From NCBI GenBank assembly GCA_963921825.1, contig OY997591.1, forward strand, positions 37,407,825-37,471,824: 64,000 nt of DNA. Reading direction: 5' to 3'. Under the pieces are notes generated by a model. It saw only the letters and a list, made by a program, of their open reading frames with translations, was not told the DNA's origin and did not search any database. This document shows, in pieces, positions 10,021 through 20,184 of this stretch. Made by a program: the position numbers and the translations under genes. The stretch comes from Erodium maritimum. Taxonomy: Eukaryota; Streptophyta; Magnoliopsida; Geraniales; Geraniaceae. Numbering within the stretch: position 1 is the first letter of the stretch; each line of letters opens with the position of its first letter.

Positions 10021-11652
10021 GGTATAGATTGTATGACTACAAATTTCAAATTGATATTCTTGCTATGCAAGTGAGTTCATTTAAGTTTTAACACTATTCA
10101 ATAGGGAAATAATTTGCAACATTAAATTGGGTATTAAATTGAAATCATATGTATTGCATTGTAGTGTGAACTTTGGGTAATGACATGATAAATTGGTTTC
10201 TATGTATCTCAGTTATAGATTGTACGATTACTTGTATTACACTGCAGTGTGAATTTTTTGGCACTAATATGATCAGTAGGTTTATATGTATTTCAGTTAT
10301 AGATTGTATGAATACAACTTTCAGTTTGAACTTTCTTATTATTCAAGTAAGTTAATTTGAGTTTTACCACTATTTAATAAGGGTAGTAAATCACAACATT
10401 GAATTGGGTGTTAAATTGAAAACATATGAATTACATTGTAGTGTGAAACGTTGGGTACTAATATGATCAATATGTTTGTATGTATCTCAGTTATAGATTG
10501 TATGAATACAACTTTCAGTTTGAACTTTCTTGTTATGCAAGTAAATAAATTTGTGTTTTAACACTATTTAATAGGGGTAGGAAATCACAACATTGAATAG
10601 GGTACTAACATGATAAATTGGTTTGTATATATCTGAGTTATAGATTGTATGATTACCTGTATTACATTGTAGTGTGAAATTTTGGGTACTAATATGATCA
10701 ATAGGTTTGTATATATTTCAGTTATAGATTGTATAAATACAACTTTCTGTTTGAACTTTCTTGTTATGCAAGTAAGTTAATTTGAGTTTTACCACTATTT
10801 CATAAAATAAGGGTAGTAAATCACAACATTTAATCGATTGTTAAATTGTAAACTTATGAATTACATTGTAGTGTGAAACATTGGGTACTAATATGATCAA
10901 TATGTTTGTATGTATCTCGGTTATAGATTATATGAATACAACTTTCAGTTTGAACTTTATTGTTATGCAAGTAACTTAATTTGAGTTTTAACACTACTTA
11001 ATAGGGGTAGGAAATCACAACACTGAATTGGGTACTAACATGATAAATTGGTGTGTATGTATCTCGATTATAGATTGTATGATTGCCTGTATTACGTTAT
11101 GGTATGAAACTTTGGGTACTGGTATGATCAATAGGTTTGTATGTATCTCAGTTATAGATTATATCATTAAAACTTTCATTTTGAATTTTCTTGTTATGTA
11201 AGTAAGTTAATTTGAGTTTTACCACTATTTAATAGGGGTAGTAAATCACAACATTGAACTGGGTGTTACATACATTGAATTGGGTGTTAAATTGCAAACA
11301 TATAAATTACATTGCAGTGTGAAACGTTGGGTACTAATATGATCAATTGGTTTGTATGTGTCTCAGTTGTAGATGGTATGAATACAACTTTTTGTTTGAA
11401 CTTTCTTGTTATGAAAGTAAGTTAATTTGAGTTTTAACACTATTTAATAGGGGTAGTAAATCACAACATTGAACTGGTGTTAAATTGCAAACATATGAAC
11501 TACATTGCAGTGTGAAATTTTGGGTGCTGATATGATCAATAGGTTTGTATGTATTTCAGATATAGATTGTATGAATACAACTTTCAGTTTGAATTTTCTT
11601 GTTATGCAAGTAAGTTAAATTCAGTTTTACCACTATTTAATAGTGTAGTAAA
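10021..11652. repeat. Tandem array with higher-order period of about 425-430 bp
   Basis: The core AGATTGTATG or a variant recurs at 10026, 10217, 10301, 10495, 10642, 10726, 10925, 11072, 11156, 11371 and 11564. Spacings repeat as 84, 194, 147, then 84, 199, 147, then 84, 215, 193, so three related subunits form a unit of 425 and then 430 bp. The 147-bp step drops out in the last cycle, and a 20-bp local duplication near 11260-11290 lengthens the 215 step. Each subunit carries similar phrases (GTTATAGATTGTATGAATAC, CACTATTTAATAGGGGTAG). There is no coding capacity. The right edge is cut by gypsy element G1. Confidence 0.8.
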
Positions 11653-11752
11653 TTGGACAGACACCTAAATGAACCCAAATTTGACCCCGAGGGTCATAGC
11701 GGACTTGAGTTGACCCCGATATCGACCAAAGTGAGTTATGGGGGACTCAGGG
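11653..11752 (+). repeat. G1 5' LTR, first piece
   Basis: Matches the G1 3' LTR from about 32184 (GGACATACACCTAAATGAAC and on). It stops in CTCAGGG where element G0 is inserted; CAGGG (11748-11752) is repeated at 20185-20189. Confidence 0.85.
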
Positions 11753-12029
11753 TGTCACGCCCCAATTTCAGTAAACCGAACTAGGGACGCGAACGTTTTA
11801 AAAACATAAAAACACTTGAAACCTGTTTTCATTAAACACTTTAAAAGTACCATTTGTTCAACAAAATAATAATTACAGTTTAAAACACGTCCCAACAAGT
11901 GGGCAAAAGTACAAGGTATCCATCACTAGACTCCAAAGACAAAACCCGGACTCCGCTCCTAGCTCCACAAGCTTCGAGAGCTCACCTAGTCCGTCCCACG
12001 AACAGTACCTGTAGGAAAAGCAGCTAGGG

Positions 12030-12045
12030 GTGAGCGTTCGCTCAC
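12030..12045 (-). promoter_or_regulatory. Conserved LTR hairpin (G0 copy)
   Basis: Arms GTGAGCG and CGCTCAC around two bases, about 275 bp from the LTR end. On the element strand it is followed by a pyrimidine-rich stretch ending CTACAG. The same structure is at 17173-17188 in the other G0 LTR. Confidence 0.55.
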
Positions 12046-13727
12046 CACCACGGATAACAAACTGACTACGGCATAATTAGCAGACAAAGCAAGTAACACC
12101 AACAACAACTCAACACCGGGGAACACCATCCCCAACCCGGGTGCTCTAACTGAACATACACCCACTGTTGCCTTCCCTGACCAACTCGACACCCTGACAC
12201 GTAAAGTAGACCCGACACAACCATTGACGACCTCTTCCAAGGACTCAAAAGAAAGTTACGCAACACCAAACAGCATCACAAGGGATCACACCCCAAACAA
12301 GATCACGAAGGATCGCACACCAAACAAGATCACAAAGGATCGCAAACCAGCTGCCAAGAACGCCCTCCCGGGACTCTAACCCGTAAGCCAGCCAAAGTAT
12401 GCTCACAAACCCAAACCACACACGCGCGGCCAGGACCCCTTTATTGGCGGGCGGGCCCCCTACCCCGTCTGAACATGCAGAAGCGTGTGATCGTGGACCC
12501 CCGTTTCATGAAGCGGGCCCCCAACCTCAGGTAACCACAATCACAATCACAATCACAAACACAATCACAAGCAAGTTCAACAACCAGTAACGACACAGGT
12601 TCAACACTCACAGGCACTCATGGCCACCAAGACACCAACAGTAAAACTCGGACTCAACAGCCCCACAGGCACTCACGGCCTCCCAAGACACACCGACAGT
12701 AAGACACGGACTCAACAGCCCCACAGGCACTCACGGCCTCCCTAGACACCAACCAACAGTAAAACACGGACTCAACAGCCCCACAGGCACTCACGGCCTC
12801 CCGAGACACCAACCATAAAACACGCTTGCAACTTACCGAGACTCTAACTCGTAAGCCAGCAAAAGAAAGCTTGCAACCCCCCCGAGACTCTTTAATCGGT
12901 CAGGCCAGCCAAAGACACCAACCTTAGTACACGGGCTCTCAAGGCCACCCAAAACACCAAAGGTAAAGACACGGGTTCAACAACCCCACGGGCACTCATG
13001 GCCACCGAAACTCAACAATGAAACACGCTTGCAACTTACCGAGACTCTAACTCGTAAGCCAGCTAAAACACCAACCGTAAAGTACGGGCTCTCATGGCCA
13101 CCCAAACACGAATAATAACACGGGCTCTCATGGCCACCCAAGACTCAACAATAATAATACACGGGCTCTCAAGGCCACCCAAGACGCCAAAATAAACAAT
13201 CAACCTCCGGCTTAACCCAAGCCTCCAACAGTCCAAATATCAACAGTTTCACAATCAACCTCCGGGCATGGTCATATGCCTCAAGTACTCCTAATATCGA
13301 TCCAATGGTTAGCTTCCTTCCCAACCCTAGCTTTCCTATCTTCTCTCTCTCTTCTTCTTCTCCTTCTCTCTCTAAACCCTCTCTTCTTTTCTAATTTAAT
13401 CAACTAACTACAATTTCTATTTTTTTTTCTCTCTTTAAAACCTTATGTTCGGCCAACACACCTCCTCCACACCTTTCCCCCCCAAAACTAAAACCACCAC
13501 AATTAGGACAAGTGTCAATGTGGGTCCCACACCTTTTGGAAAATATCTAGTTGATATTTTCCAATCAGTTTCGCGAAAAACGGACGTTTCGGGCCCCGAA
13601 CGGGCACTTTTCCCAAGAAATTACGAAACTTGACGGGCTACAAGGAAATGGCTCAACTAAGACCGCTACGACGACGAATAAGCTTTTTGGATCCAAAACG
13701 GTCCTCGAATGGACCAAAACGTCGCTC

Positions 13728-13754
13728 GGTTGACTTTTCCAGCGAAAAGTCAAC
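13728..13754. promoter_or_regulatory. Inverted pair of W-box cores in the G0 LTR U3
   Basis: GGTTGACTTTT and AAAAGTCAAC face each other a few bases apart, giving two opposed TTGAC cores close to the 5' end of the LTR on the element strand. Equivalent pairs are at 32309-32336 (G1) and 54437-54463 (G2). Confidence 0.5.
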
Positions 13755-13941
13755 ATTTCCCAAATTGATCAGAAAGTTGCCCTGAGTCTCCCGGAACTCA
13801 CTTTGGTCAATAACAGGGTCAACTTAAGTCCGGTATGACACTCGAGGTCATTTTAGGTTCACTTAACTGTCAGTCTTAAATTTTTTAAATTTTCCTGTTT
13901 TTCGAAGGTTTGACTGGCATTGATCGGGAGTGGTTATTACA

Positions 13942-13960
13942 ATCTACCCCCCTTAAAGGA
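13942..13960 (-). other. G0 polypurine tract
   Basis: On the minus strand, CCTTTAAGGGGGGTAGAT sits directly against the 3' LTR, the usual place for priming plus-strand DNA synthesis. The same tract is found at G1 (32107-32122) and, with one change, at G2 (about 54240-54257). Confidence 0.85.
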
Positions 13961-13986
13961 ATTTCGTCCGCGAAATTGAATAACGC

Positions 13987-15441
13987 TCATAAAAGGTACA
14001 ATAAACACGTACCCTGATAGGTCTCGCGGTAGGTAGGGGATCCCGGGGCCCGGGAATCGGTAACCGCGTACACTCTTCCCGCTGGCGCCTGCTGCCTCTG
14101 ACTCCGCGCACTAACTGTTGGATACCCATAGCTCCGCTGCTGTCTCGGAGCTGGCCCGCTCGTCGACGGCTGCGAAAATCTCGACCGTTGGCTCTGACGA
14201 GGGCGCGACTGCTGTGGTTGTCGCACTGTCGTTGCTCCCAACGGCTCATAGCACTGGCCGATAGTGTGCCCAACGCGACCGCACCGGTGACACCTGGTCT
14301 CGTCGGCCCTCGGCCCCGTGTTCATCGGACACTCTCGCTGCATGTGGTCTGGCTGCCCGCAGCTATAGCATCCCAGCCGTCTCTCTGACGCGACTGGCCC
14401 TACTGACGCCACCGACCCCTGCTGTCTCGATCCATCCTGATGAGCCTGTGGTCGGAAGGATCCCGTGGTCCTCTGTCTTCGCGGGTCTCGTGACTCGGAC
14501 GGCCCTGCAAAGTTGGTCGGCCGCTGTCGGACCTCACGGGCCCTGTCCGCATCCCGAACGCCCTGCTCCATTGTAGCCGCGGTGTCCACGAGGTCGGTAT
14601 ACTTCCGCAGCCTCAAAGCGAGAACCTGGTTCCGAATCCCCAGCCTCAGTCCTCCCTGGAACCGCAGGCAACGGTTCGTCTCGGTCATCACCATCTCTGG
14701 CGCGAATGTGGCCAAGGCTGTGAACCTGGCCTCGTACTCTGCTACCGTCATCCCCTCCTGCTCCAGGTCTAGGAACTGCCGATGTCGCTCCAACCGAGCC
14801 GACTCGGGAAAGTACTGTTCCAGAAAAACTGTCTGGAAGACGCTGTAGTCGTACCCGACCATGTCCTTCACCCGCCCCCACCAGTGGTAGGCGCTGTCCC
14901 TCAGCTGGTGAGCTGCGAAGGACACCATGCGGCGACCGTCTTCGATACCTGATGTATCCAGGTCCGGCGTGACCTGCTCTATCCACCTCTCGGCCAGGTC
15001 GGGGTTCGGCTCCCCGACAAATGTAGGTATCCCGAGCTTCAGGAAATATAGGAGTGCTCGGGAGGTGTGATCCTCTGTCTGACCGGGCCTCACTGGGACC
15101 GCGGCTGCCTTCGGGGCTTGTGAAGCCGACTCTCGACTGGCGATGATCGCCACTAAACTCTGGACTGTCCTGGTCAGCTCATCCAGGGCAGTCATAACGG
15201 GTGGGTCTAAGACCGGCGGGACGCTGGGCGTGCCCGTAGAAGGTCCCGCATCGCTCCTCCTGTCCTCACCGACAAGAGTACCCTGCGCCTCGGCGTACTC
15301 GGCGGGCTCGACGGTGGGCACCAATCCTGGTGTCCCCGCTGACCGTCCCCTCCTGCCTCGCGCGGGCGCTCGTCCCCGTGCCACTGCTGCTCTTCCTCGT
15401 CTTCCACGAGCCATCAGCAGGTATCCTCTGCACGGATACAC
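13987..15441 (-). CDS. Gag polyprotein of G0 (retrotrans_gag domain, two CCHC zinc knuckles)
   Basis: 484 codons from the first ATG. The second Met, at residue 10 (MARGRRGR, start 15414), fits known gypsy Gag starts better. The N-terminus is rich in Arg, Gly and Ala. A retrotrans_gag region spans about residues 125-305, with WIEQVTPDL, HWWGRVK and the FLEQYFP block typical of plant gypsy Gag. Two zinc knuckles of the form CX2CX4HX4C follow: C358-C371 (CYSCGQPDHMQREC) and C384-C397 (CHRCGRVGHTIGQC). Gag forms the virus-like particle and binds RNA through the knuckles. After residue 455 (RVYAVT), where the protease would begin in an autonomous element, the frame runs only about 28 codons more and stops just before the polypurine tract, so pol is missing. 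There is no internal stop or frameshift, unlike G1 and G2. Confidence 0.88.
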   Translation of the reverse strand: MYPCRGYLLMARGRRGRAAVARGRAPARGRRGRSAGTPGLVPTVEPAEYAEAQGTLVGEDRRSDAGPSTGTPSVPPVLDPPVMTALDELTRTVQSLVAIIASRESASQAPKAAAVPVRPGQTEDHTSRALLYFLKLGIPTFVGEPNPDLAERWIEQVTPDLDTSGIEDGRRMVSFAAHQLRDSAYHWWGRVKDMVGYDYSVFQTVFLEQYFPESARLERHRQFLDLEQEGMTVAEYEARFTALATFAPEMVMTETNRCLRFQGGLRLGIRNQVLALRLRKYTDLVDTAATMEQGVRDADRAREVRQRPTNFAGPSESRDPRRQRTTGSFRPQAHQDGSRQQGSVASVGPVASERRLGCYSCGQPDHMQRECPMNTGPRADETRCHRCGRVGHTIGQCYEPLGATTVRQPQQSRPRQSQRSRFSQPSTSGPAPRQQRSYGYPTVSARSQRQQAPAGRVYAVTDSRAPGSPTYRETYQGTCLLYLL

Positions 15442-16880
15442 GCAAACGTTCAGTTTGCGAACTCAAACAAGACAACAAGCTCGAAGACACTAACGTTCAC
15501 ACAGTCTACGTCTACCCCAACGTACTTGCTACTAAACGCCACACCGTTCACGCTAATCATACTTTAATTATAATAACGCGTAAGCGAAGCCTCAATTTTT
15601 AACCACACACTCGTACACCAAGCCCTCATCCAGTCCTTTATGCATTTACTTATAACTTTCCGCAACCAAGCCAGTGTTCGCTACTCGTCCCTTGCGGGAA
15701 AAGTAGTAAAGGGGATGAGCGTGAAGCTCACCTCCACGGACACCCGCTCGGTTATGGCATACTAGTAACGCACCAAAGACTTACCACTCTAGTCAGGGCA
15801 AAACACCAACACAAAATTGAAGCCAGACATCCCACCGTCCATGTTAACAACACCTGAAGTACTCGTTCGAGTAAGATAAACCTCGACACGGGAAACACGT
15901 CCTCAAATCAGTAAAACACCACTGCTCGCGCTATTAAAGCCTTAAGTATACTAATACGTAAGCGTAAAACTCAACAACAGTCCAACCGCACACCAGGCCT
16001 ACGGCCTCTACAACCCATAATCGCGAACACAAACCCATAAATCAACGCTCAACCGCACGAACAAGAACCGAGTCACACAACCGCAAACCTAAACGCACAA
16101 CGAAACGAACTCTTACCCTAGGGTACTCGTATTCTACCAGTCTCTTGGCGACCCGCACACTCGTGCGTCGCGGACAAATTACCACCAAAACTACCCAACA
16201 CGTACCACAAAACCCGACTATACCACGAACAAGCCAAACCGGCCAAACGCCCATACCAACAACAACGATGACACCCGCCCACCAGGCCAACCAAAGTCAA
16301 ACAGCGCCCACCGGGCCAACCAAGACTCCGCAACACGCCCACCGGGCCAACCAAAAACAATCACAATACGCCCACAGGGCCAAACGAAGTCAAACACAAA
16401 CGCCCACGGCGTCACACAAAATCAAGACACGCCCACCGGGCCTACCAACACCGAACCACGCCCTCCGGGCCAATCAAAGTCAAACACAAACACCCACGGC
16501 GTCAAACAACATCAAAACAATCAAATTTTTAAAGCTTTCTCCACTTCATTTTTAAAACCTCATACTTGACATCACGCAGTTACAACCCGGTCCAGGCGTC
16601 CCCGAACTACGTTGTACCGACTTGATATCAGCACCGCCACGTTCGACTATAGGAGCGCTCCTGAGTCGACCCGCGATAGCTTAAAAACGTTCCACGCAGC
16701 AACAACAATTAATCAACAAGCCAGCAATAACACACTGCACGTACACACAAACACAAGCAGGACTCACAACACAACGGGTCTACACACGGTTCCCGACCTG
16801 TGTACCCAACATACGATGGGACCTTACCGACTCGACTCTCCCCACCTAATTGACGTACAGTCCGAGGTGTGAAACCTCGA
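15442..16880 (-). other. G0 untranslated leader with tandem repeats
   Basis: No open frame of interest. 16240-16510 holds about seven imperfect copies of a unit containing CGCCCACCGGGCCAACCAA (element-strand GGCCCGGTGGGCG), also seen in G1 at 27840-28030. 15660-15810 matches, on the element strand, the segment that element G2 carries inside its LTRs (42600-42800), including a hairpin (15714-15731). In G0 this segment lies about 220-370 bp before the gag start. Confidence 0.7.
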
Positions 16881-16892
16881 GCTCTGATACCA
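16881..16892 (-). other. G0 primer binding site (initiator-Met tRNA)
   Basis: On the element strand TGGTATCAGAGC lies three bases after the 5' LTR end, complementary to the 3' end of plant initiator-Met tRNA. The match is complete over 12 bases. Confidence 0.9.
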
Positions 16893-16895
16893 AGC

Positions 16896-19800
16896 TGTCA
16901 CGCCCCAATTTTAGTAAACCGAACTAGGGACGCGAACGTTTTAAAAACATAAAAACACTTGAAACCTGTTTTCATTAAACACTTTAAAAGTACCATTTGG
17001 TCAACAAAATAATAATTACAGTTTAAAACACGTCCCAACAAGTGGGCAAAAGTACAAGGTATCCGTCACTAGACTCCAAAGACAAAACCCAGACTCCGCT
17101 CCTAGCTCCACAAGCTTCGAGAGCTCACCTAGTCCGTCCCACGAACAGTACTTGTAGGAAAAGCAGCTAGGGGTGAGCGTTCGCTCACCACCACGGATAA
17201 CAAACTGACTACGGCATAATTAGCAGACAAAGCAAGTAACACCAACAACAACTCAACACCGGGGAACACCATCCCCAACCCGGGTGCTCTAACTGAACAT
17301 ACACCCACTGTTGCCTTCCCTGACCAACTCGACACCCTGACACGTAAAGTAGACCCGACACAACCATTGACGACCTCTTCCAAGGACTCAAAAGAAAGTT
17401 ACGCAACACCAAACAGCATCACAAGGGATCACACCCCAAACAAGATCACGAAGGATCGCACACCAAACAAGATCACAAAGGATCGCAAACCAGCTGCCAA
17501 GAACGCCCTCCCGGGACTCTAACCCGTAAGCCAGCCAAAGTATGCTCACAAACCCAAACCACACACGCGCGGCCAGGACCCCTTTATTGGCGGGCGGGCC
17601 CCCTACCCCGTCTGAACATGCAGAAGCGTGTGATCGTGGACCCCCGTTTCATGAAGCGGGCCCCCAACCTCAGGTAACCACAATCACAATCACAATCACA
17701 AACACAATCACAAGCAAGTTCAACAACCAGTAACGACACAGGTTCAACACTCACAGGCACTCATGGCCACCAAGACACCAACAGTAAAACTCGGACTCAA
17801 CAGCCCCACAGGCACTCACGGCCTCCCAAGACACACCGACAGTAAGACACGGACTCAACAGCCCCACAGGCACTCACGGCCTCCCTAGACACCAACCAAC
17901 AGTAAAACACGGACTCAACAGCCCCACAGGCACTCACGGCCTCCCGAGACACCAACCATAAAACACGCTTGCAACTTACCGAGACTCTAACTCGTAAGCC
18001 AGCAAAAGAAAGCTTGCAACCCCCCCGAGACTCTTTAATCGGTCAGGCCAGCCAAAGACACCAACCTTAGTACACGGGCTCTCAAGGCCACCCAAAACAC
18101 CAAAGGTAAAGACACGGGTTCAACAACCCCACGGGCACTCATGGCCACCGAAACTCAACAATGAAACACGCTTGCAACTTACCGAGACTCTAACTCGTAA
18201 GCCAGCTAAAACACCAACCGTAAAGTACGGGCTCTCATGGCCACCCAAACACGAATAATAACACGGGCTCTCATGGCCACCCAAGACTCAACAATAATAA
18301 TACACGGGCTCTCAAGGCCACCCAAGACGCCAAAATAAACAATCAACCTCCGGCTTAACCCAAGCCTCCAACAGTCCTAATATCAACAGTTTCACAATCA
18401 ACCTCCGGGCATGGTCATATGCCTCCAGTACTCCTAATATCGATAAGTTCACAATCAACCTCCGGGCATGGTCATATGCCTCCAGTTAAACAATTATCGC
18501 TAAGTTCTCTACTCCTACGACACTACTAAGTGTCACATGCTTTTCCAATAATTACTAAGTTCCCGTAACATGCTTTTCTAATATTTAAATAAACCTATTC
18601 AACCCACGACACCTGGTGTCACATGCAATTCTACTGTTAACTTTCCCCAGTCAGGGCCGAGATCCGGCTACTTTTCCCTACCTCGTGCGTGTTCTCCCAA
18701 AAGCCAACCACGAGCTCCGGTGATGATCTCAGTCACTCACCCAGCTTTCCCTTGCCTCGGTCCGTGGCACGATCTAAAAGAACACAATTTAAAGGCACTT
18801 AACAACTTGCAGGAATGAACTGAAAATCATTAAACTCGATGCCCAAACTTAACTCCGACAATGTCGATCACTCCCAAACTTCCCAATTACTCGACATTGT
18901 CGATAAAGGACCCGTAAAGGCCCGATTCGCCCGACATGGCGAATCTGCCCGGGTTTTGTTAATTGCCTTCCGGGGCTCCAAAAGCCCCCGTTTTCGTTTC
19001 TACGGTCTTAGAGTAATTCAAGGAACCCAACACACTTGACGGAATCGAATTCCAACTTCTAAGTCAATTAATTAACGTTTAAAGTTTCCAAAACCCGTTA
19101 ATTACAACTTCTCCAATCTAATTTCAAATTTCGATTCGATTTAGGATAAATGGTCCGGGGAACGTTTTAAACCACCTGAACATTAAAACCCGAGCAACTG
19201 AGCACGTGGGCCCCACCCAAACTCCTTGGCCGAGACCCTAGGGTTTAAGGGGGGGCTCGGCCACCATGTGGTGGCTGCTGCCAGCTCCGGCCAGCCACCT
19301 CATGGCCGGCCGGCCACCACCCACAATGGCCGGAGCTCCTCTCGAGCCTCCGGTCACCGGAAAACGTCATTCTTCACCTCCAACCACCTCCAAAACGTCT
19401 CCAACCATCCCCCAAACTCACTACAACCCTAACCCATAGTTTTATACAAAACCCTAACTTTCCAAAGTTAACAAAACGAAGATCGGGTTAGGTCTTACCA
19501 ACGAGGACGACGAGGGGAAGAGGTTTGCTCTTTGTCTTGAGACGATCCAATGGTTAGCTTCCTTCCCAACCCTAGCTTTCCTATCTTCTCTCTTCTTCTT
19601 CTTCTTCTCCTTCTCTCTCTAAACCCTTTCTTCTTTTCTAATTTAATCATCTAACTACAATTTCTATTTTTTTCTCTTTAAAACCTTATGTTCGGCCAAC
19701 ACACCTCATCCACACCTTTTCCCCCCAAAACTAACACCACCACAATTAGGACAAGTGTCAATGTGGGTCCCACACCTTTTGGAAAATATCTAGTTGATAT

Positions 19801-20184
19801 TTTCCAATCTGTTTCACGAAAAACAGACATTTCGGGCCCCGAACGGGCACTTTTCCCAAGAAATTACGAAACTTGACGGGCTACAAGGAAATGGCTCAAC
19901 TAAGACCACTGCGACGACGGCTAAGCTTTTCAGATCCAAAATGGTCCTCGAATGGACCAAAACGTCGCTAGGTTGACTTTTTCGGCGAAAAGTCAACATT
20001 TCCCAAATTGATCAGAAAGTTGCCCTGAGTCCCCCGGAACTCACTTTGGTCAATAACGGGGTCAACTTAAGTCCGGTATGACACTCGAGGTCATTTTAGG
20101 TTCACTTAATTGTTAGTCTTAAAATTTTTAAATTATCCTGTTTTTCGCAGGTTTGACTGGCGTTGACCGGGAGTGGTTATTACA
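16896..20184 (-). repeat. G0 5' LTR, full length (3.29 kb)
   Basis: Intact partner of 11753-13941. It includes the segment lost there (18441-19542), a partly duplicated block (18385-18490, twice CACAATCAACCTCCGGGCAT), AGG-like runs of short tandem units at 17755-17960 (GGCACTCACGGCCTCCC), and the hairpin at 17173-17188. Open frames here, such as 17542-17733, have exact copies in the other LTR (12399-12590) and are not genes. Confidence 0.9.

Larger units (their letters stand above)
11753..13941 (-). repeat. G0 3' LTR with a 1.1-kb internal deletion
   Basis: Read on the minus strand it begins TGTAATAACCACTC and ends GGGGCGTGACA. Compared with the other LTR it lacks the equivalent of 18441-19542 (about 1,102 bp). 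Both deletion ends carry CGAT, and one CGAT remains at 13298-13301, as in microhomology-mediated deletion. The part at 11753-13297 differs from its partner at only a handful of sites, while 13302-13941 differs at around thirty. Confidence 0.9.
11753..20184 (-). mobile_element. Gag-only Ty3/gypsy element G0
   Basis: Two LTRs in minus orientation (11753-13941 and 16896-20184) bracket 2.95 kb of internal DNA, with TSD CAGGG on both sides (11748-11752, 20185-20189). The internal part carries a primer site, a leader with tandem repeats, one gag gene, and then at once the polypurine tract. No protease, reverse transcriptase, RNase H or integrase is present. It is therefore a non-autonomous element that could supply Gag but would need Pol from elsewhere. 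It lies inside the 5' LTR of the related element G1. Confidence 0.9.

Noticed and set aside
12399-12590. Small frame with an identical copy at 17542-17733
   Set aside because: Both are the same place in the two G0 LTRs, so identity reflects LTR duplication and not a conserved gene.
14465-15493. Several plus-strand open frames over the G0 region (14465-14848, 15143-15493)
   Set aside because: They lie antisense to the well-supported gag gene, have no domain and reflect its GC-rich codon pattern.
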